Shown here in pieces: positions 60,191-64,000 of a DNA stretch of 64,000 nt. The first letter of the stretch is position 1. Each line of letters begins with the position of its first letter. Both the position numbers and the translations under genes were made by a program. The notes under the pieces were generated by a model, which saw only the letters and a list, made by a program, of their open reading frames with translations, had not been told where the DNA came from and made no database searches. The stretch comes from Chloroflexota bacterium (lineage in GTDB: Bacteria; Chloroflexota; Anaerolineae; DTLA01). The stretch spans positions 1 through 64,000 of the forward strand of contig JADBJK010000074.1 in the NCBI GenBank assembly GCA_014874485.1, written 5' to 3'.

Positions 60191-61942
60191 ATGACCGAGC
60201 GAATTCATGTCTGCGTGGCCTGGCCCTACGTCAACGGCGACCTGCACCTGGGGCACCTGGCCGGCGCGTATATCCCGTGCGACATCTTCGCGCGCTACCA
60301 GCGGCTGCGGGGGCGCGAGGTGCTGATGGTCTCCGGCAGCGACACCCACGGCACGCCCATCACCGTGCGCGCGGAGGAAGAAGGCATCACCCCCCGCGAG
60401 GTGGTGGATCGCTACCACCCGCGCGACATTGAAGCCTACCTGAAACTTGGCGTGTCGTTTGACCTGTACACGGAGACCGACACCGAGAACCACTGGGCGG
60501 TTACCCAGGACGTGTTCCTGACGCTCCTGCGCAATGGGTACATCTACCGCGACGTGATGGACGCGCTGTACTGCGACCACTGCAAGCGCTACCTGCCCGA
60601 CCGGTACGTGGAGGGCACGTGCCCGTACTGCGGCAATCCCAGCGCGCGAGGCGACCAGTGCGACAAGTGCGGGCGCACGTTGGACGCCGTTCAACTCCTG
60701 GAGCCGCGCTGCCGGTTCTGCGGCCACCGGCCCCGGATACGGCAGACGGAGCACTTCTTCCTGGACTTGCCCAAACTCCGCCGGCCCCTGCTGGAGTGGC
60801 TCAGTGAGGGCAAGGAGCACTGGCGGCCCAACGTGCTCCAGTTCACCCTGAACATGCTGAACGACCCCGAACTGCGGGGGCGGCCCATCACCCGCGACAT
60901 TCCGTGGGGCATCCCCGTGCCGGTGGAGGGGTTTGAGGAGAAGCGCATCTACGTCTGGTTTGACGCCGTCATCGGCTACCTGGCCGCCACGAAGGAGTGG
61001 GCCAAACTCATCGGCGAACCCGAACGCTGGCGCGACTGGTGGCAGGACGCGAACACGCGCAGTTACTACTTCATCGGCAAGGACAACATCCCGTTCCACA
61101 CCGTCATCTGGCCGGGGATGCTCATCGGCTACGGCAACCTGAACCTGCCCTATGACGTGCCCGCCAACGAGTACCTGACGCTGGAAGAGAAGACGCTGAG
61201 CAAGAGCCGCCGCTGGGTTATTGAGGTGCTGGACTTCCTGTCCCGCTACGACCCGGACACGCTCCGCTACATCCTGTCCATCAACATGCCCGAGACGCGC
61301 GACACCAACTTCTCGTGGAGCGAGTACGTGCGCCGCACCAACGACGAATTGGTGGCCACCTACGGCAACCTGGTGCACCGCACCCTGTCCTTCGCACAGC
61401 GCAACTTTGAGGGGCGCGTGCCCGAGCCGGGCGAACTCTCCGACGCCGATGCGGCCATCCTGGCGCGGGCCGATGGCGCGTTCCAGACGGTGGGCGACCT
61501 GCTGGACGGGTGCAAGTTCAAGGCGGCCATCACCGAGGTCATGGCCGTGGCCCACGATGCGAACCGCTACCTGGACGCCAAAGCGCCGTGGTTCCAAATC
61601 AAGACGGACCGCCGCGCCGCCGCCACGACGATTTACACCTGCCTGTGCGTCATCAACGACCTCAAGGTGCTGCTGGCTCCGTTCCTGCCGTTCTCGTCCC
61701 AGCGGCTCCACCACCTGCTGGGGTACGACACCGACATCTTCGGGCGGCAGTACACCGAAGTCGTGCAGGAGGCGACGCGGTCGCATCTGGTGCTGCGCTA
61801 CGACGGGAGCACGCTGGCGGCGCGGTGGGAGCCAAGCCGCGTGCCGCCCGGACAGAAGTTGCCGCCGCCCACGCCGCTGTTCAGCAAAGTGGACGAGAGC
61901 ATCGTGGAGCAGGAACTGGCGCGGATGTCCGGCGGGGCCTAG
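60191..61942 (+). CDS. metG: Methionyl-tRNA synthetase
   Basis: 583 residues, class Ia. The HIGH-type motif is DLHLGHLAG, and the KMSKS equivalent is KTLSKSRRW. The zinc-binding insertion has two knuckles (CDHC/CPYC and CDKC/CRFC). WFDAVIGYL and the anticodon helix bundle VRRTNDELVATYGNLVHR are present. There is no C-terminal tRNA-binding (OB) domain. The ATG at 60191 follows AGGAGAAG. Confidence 0.94.
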   Translation: MTERIHVCVAWPYVNGDLHLGHLAGAYIPCDIFARYQRLRGREVLMVSGSDTHGTPITVRAEEEGITPREVVDRYHPRDIEAYLKLGVSFDLYTETDTENHWAVTQDVFLTLLRNGYIYRDVMDALYCDHCKRYLPDRYVEGTCPYCGNPSARGDQCDKCGRTLDAVQLLEPRCRFCGHRPRIRQTEHFFLDLPKLRRPLLEWLSEGKEHWRPNVLQFTLNMLNDPELRGRPITRDIPWGIPVPVEGFEEKRIYVWFDAVIGYLAATKEWAKLIGEPERWRDWWQDANTRSYYFIGKDNIPFHTVIWPGMLIGYGNLNLPYDVPANEYLTLEEKTLSKSRRWVIEVLDFLSRYDPDTLRYILSINMPETRDTNFSWSEYVRRTNDELVATYGNLVHRTLSFAQRNFEGRVPEPGELSDADAAILARADGAFQTVGDLLDGCKFKAAITEVMAVAHDANRYLDAKAPWFQIKTDRRAAATTIYTCLCVINDLKVLLAPFLPFSSQRLHHLLGYDTDIFGRQYTEVVQEATRSHLVLRYDGSTLAARWEPSRVPPGQKLPPPTPLFSKVDESIVEQELARMSGGA

Positions 61943-61948
61943 CGCCCG

Positions 61949-63526
61949 ATGCGCGCTGGTGGGACGGGAGGTTCGGCGTTGGATTCGCCCAGGGGGGACG
62001 TTCGGGGCCTGGGGCTGGCCGTCATCCTGATCGTGTATGTGCTGGCGGCGGGCCTCTATGCCCTGCGCACGCCCCTGTGGCAGAATCCGGACGAGCCTGC
62101 GCATTTCAACTACATCCGCTACATCTGGGAGGAGCGGCAACTGCCGGTCCTGCAGATGGGCGACTACCCGCACGCCTATCTGGAGGACATCAAGGCGCGG
62201 CGATTCCCCCCGGACATGAGCATTGCCCCCATCCGCTACGAGTTCCACCAGCCGCCGCTGTACTACCTCGTCGCCGCGCCGGTGTACGGCCTGGCGGGGA
62301 GCATCCCGCCGACGACGGGGGCGCAGGGCATCCTCGCGGCCCTGGGCGCGCCGACGAATGGGGAATGGCCCCTGGGCGTCCAGGTGATGGCGCTGCGATT
62401 TCTGTCCATTGTCTTTGGCGTGGGGCTCCTGGTCGTCTGCTACCGATTGGCGCGCCTGATCTTCCCGGACGAGCCCCTGCTGGCGCTGCTGGCGACGGGC
62501 TTCGCTGCCACCATCCCGATGCACGTGGCGATGACGGCGGCGGTGAACAACGACAGCCTCGCCAACCTTCTGCTCGCGCTGGCGGTGCTGCTCATGCTCA
62601 AGGCCATGCGGGCGGAAGGCGCGCGCGCCGTGCGGGCGTGGCTGTGGACGGGCGTGGTTACAGGCTTGGCGATGCTCACCAAGTCCTCAACCTACGTGGC
62701 GATTCCCCTGGCGCTCGCGGCGCTGGCCATGGCCCCTGGGCGGAGCGCCCGCTCGCTCGCTGTTCGCGCCGTGGCGGTCTTCGGGCCGGCGCTCGCGCTG
62801 AACCTGCCGTGGTACATCCGCAACGTGGCGGTGTACGGCGGCGTGGATGTGCTGGGGCTGCAGCGCCACGGCGAGATCGTGCTGGGCCAGCCCACGACGG
62901 CGGAATGGGTGGCGCGGATGGGCTGGGGCGGCCTGGCGCGGGAGTTCATCGCCACCACGTTCCGCAGTTTCTGGGCGCAGTTCGGCTGGATGGGCGTCCT
63001 GGTGGATCAGCGCATCTACCAGGCGCTGGCGCTGGTGTCCCTGCTGGCGGTGGCCGGGCTGTGCCTGTTCCTGCTGCGGGCGGCGGCCAACCGATGGATG
63101 CTGTCGGGGTTCCGGTGGAAGGCCCTGGGGCTTCTGGCGCTGTGGCTGGGACTCACGGGCGCGGCCTATCTGTGGTACAACGTGCAGTTCGTGCAGCACC
63201 AGGGGCGCTACCTGTTTCCGGCGATGCCCGCCATTGCCCTGGGGATGGCGCTGGGCGTGCGCGAGACGTTCCGGCCCACGCGGGCGCGGCTGCTGGCGCT
63301 GGCCAGCGCGTTGGGCATCGCCGCCAGCCTGGCGATGGTGGCGTTCACCGGCCGCGCGTTCAAGACGCTGTCGCTGCTGCTGGGGCTGTCGGCGCTGGGG
63401 TACGTGGTGATCTGGCGGCTTGGCCCCAGGCGGTCGTGGGTGTGGCACGTGGCCGCCTATGGGCTCTTCGTGGCGCTGGACTTCATTTGCCTTTTCGGCT
63501 ATATTGTTCCATACTTCACAGGCTAG
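61949..63526 (+). CDS. DUF2142-like membrane glycosyltransferase
   Basis: 525 residues, about eleven membrane helices. The first loop has LWQNPDEPAHFNYIRYIWE (catalytic-type Asp/Glu), followed by EFHQPPLYYLVAAP, the same landmarks as the 757-residue protein at 27957 but without its soluble C-terminal part. It begins six bases after metG. ATG 61949 is listed; TTG at 61979 has a better RBS (GGGAGG) and may be the true start. Confidence 0.77.
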   Translation: MRAGGTGGSALDSPRGDVRGLGLAVILIVYVLAAGLYALRTPLWQNPDEPAHFNYIRYIWEERQLPVLQMGDYPHAYLEDIKARRFPPDMSIAPIRYEFHQPPLYYLVAAPVYGLAGSIPPTTGAQGILAALGAPTNGEWPLGVQVMALRFLSIVFGVGLLVVCYRLARLIFPDEPLLALLATGFAATIPMHVAMTAAVNNDSLANLLLALAVLLMLKAMRAEGARAVRAWLWTGVVTGLAMLTKSSTYVAIPLALAALAMAPGRSARSLAVRAVAVFGPALALNLPWYIRNVAVYGGVDVLGLQRHGEIVLGQPTTAEWVARMGWGGLAREFIATTFRSFWAQFGWMGVLVDQRIYQALALVSLLAVAGLCLFLLRAAANRWMLSGFRWKALGLLALWLGLTGAAYLWYNVQFVQHQGRYLFPAMPAIALGMALGVRETFRPTRARLLALASALGIAASLAMVAFTGRAFKTLSLLLGLSALGYVVIWRLGPRRSWVWHVAAYGLFVALDFICLFGYIVPYFTG

Positions 63527-63551
63527 GGGCGCGTTCGGCGGAGGTGGAGCG

Positions 63552-63905
63552 GTGGGCTTCTGGGAGCGCGTGCTGAAGGCGGTAACGGGCGGCAAGGGCG
63601 TTGCCGACCCCATGATCTACTGGGTGTACGTGCGGTGCGAGAAGTGCGGCGAGCCGCTGAAGGCGCGCGTGGACCTGCGCAACGAACTGAGCGCCGAGTT
63701 CGGCGAACGGCGCGAGGACACGGTCTATACCACGCGCAAGGTCATCATCGGGAGCGGGCGGTGCCATGCGCCGGTGGAAGTGCGGCTGACGTTTGACTGG
63801 CGGCGCAACCTGCTGCGGCGCGAAATCTCCGGCGGCGCGTTTCTCACGGAAGCCGAATACCAGGCCGAAATCGGCCGTCAGAACTCATCAGGGGAGTCTT
63901 TGTAG
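63552..63905 (+). CDS. Small CxxC protein of unknown function
   Basis: 117 residues. A short amphipathic N-terminus (GFWERVLKAVTGG) is followed by VRCEKCGEPL and a single later Cys in GSGRCHAPVEVRL. A half zinc-ribbon or metal site is possible. GTG start after GGAGGTGGAGC. It sits between the DUF2142-like gene and prs with short gaps. Not recognised. Confidence 0.68.
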   Translation: MGFWERVLKAVTGGKGVADPMIYWVYVRCEKCGEPLKARVDLRNELSAEFGERREDTVYTTRKVIIGSGRCHAPVEVRLTFDWRRNLLRREISGGAFLTEAEYQAEIGRQNSSGESL

Positions 63906-63907
63906 CG

Positions 63908-64000
63908 ATGCCTCGTATTCAGGACAATGCAAAAGGGGAACGGAAGGAAATCTGCGTGTTCAGTGGCCAGGCGCATCGGGCGCTGGCGCTGGAAATTTGC
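63908..64000 (+). CDS. prs: Ribose-phosphate pyrophosphokinase, 5' end only
   Basis: 31 codons before the window ends. The reading after a polar leader, EICVFSGQAHRALALEIC, matches the start of PRPP synthetases (strand plus SGxAH/N..LA). It would make PRPP from ribose 5-phosphate and ATP. It starts two bases after the preceding stop. Confidence 0.72.
   Translation, partial: MPRIQDNAKGERKEICVFSGQAHRALALEIC

Overview
The window is a GC-rich bacterial chromosome segment from a mostly monoderm-type, free-living organism. The best guess is a member of the Chloroflexota (Anaerolineae-like). The reasons are an FMN-riboswitch-controlled RibXY-type riboflavin ABC transporter, a MutL-like protein embedded in a block of unassigned membrane and zinc-ribbon genes, many Thr/Pro-rich exported proteins, GTG/TTG starts, and abundant REP-like dispersed repeats. 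This assignment is inference: no 16S rRNA is present. There are no phage, CRISPR or transposase genes.

Layout. 0.2-2.5 kb: a glycosyltransferase and the polyprenyl-phosphate sugar phosphotransferase that starts glycan assembly. 2.7-7.1 kb: tRNA-Leu(CAG), a DivIC/FtsB-like septum protein, a large secreted four-fold lamin-tail protein and a methyltransferase. 7.1-14.9 kb: mostly minus-strand genes (alpha/beta hydrolase, ABC exporter, CPBP protease, LysM protein, HD hydrolase, GT4), then a GNAT acetyltransferase and a CMD-family protein. 15.0-18.5 kb: a minus-strand operon of a zinc-ribbon membrane protein, a DUF2207-like membrane protein ending in an eight-cysteine Cys-Ala tail, and a PqqD-radical SAM-SPASM maturase. 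This is the most interesting candidate system in the window. 18.9-20.7 kb: psuK-psuG (pseudouridine catabolism), followed by a perfect parS site, which suggests an origin-proximal location.

21-25 kb: a methyltransferase, then a consensus promoter, an FMN riboswitch with terminator, and a three-gene riboflavin-type ABC uptake operon. 25.1-27.4 kb: a transglutaminase-like membrane protein. 27.9-40.8 kb: a long polysaccharide or glycolipid locus (DUF2142/GT39-type membrane glycosyltransferases, Wzz-like, MurJ/Wzx-like flippase, O-antigen-ligase-like, GT2, GT4, methyltransferases). From the flippase onward nearly every gene overlaps the next by 4 bp (ATGA or equivalent). 40.8-48.6 kb: a run of seven co-directional genes around a MutL/GlmL-like ASKHA protein. 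48.9-51.1 kb: a membrane protein with a TPNTG tail, a coiled-coil protein and an SPFH/zinc-ribbon protein.

51.6-64 kb: an N-acetylmuramoyl-alanine amidase, PcrA/UvrD helicase, a membrane phosphodiesterase/phosphatase, an RmlD-like reductase with two GT2 enzymes, MetG, a DUF2142-like protein, a small CxxC protein and the 5' end of a PRPP synthetase.

Nine intergenic regions carry one family of modular REP/MITE-like elements. They have imperfect terminal inverted repeats, and many are bordered by CTAG/CTAA. Six start exactly on the stop codon of the upstream gene. Six carry the same 26-bp palindrome. Two other dispersed repeat families and several exact local duplications are also present.
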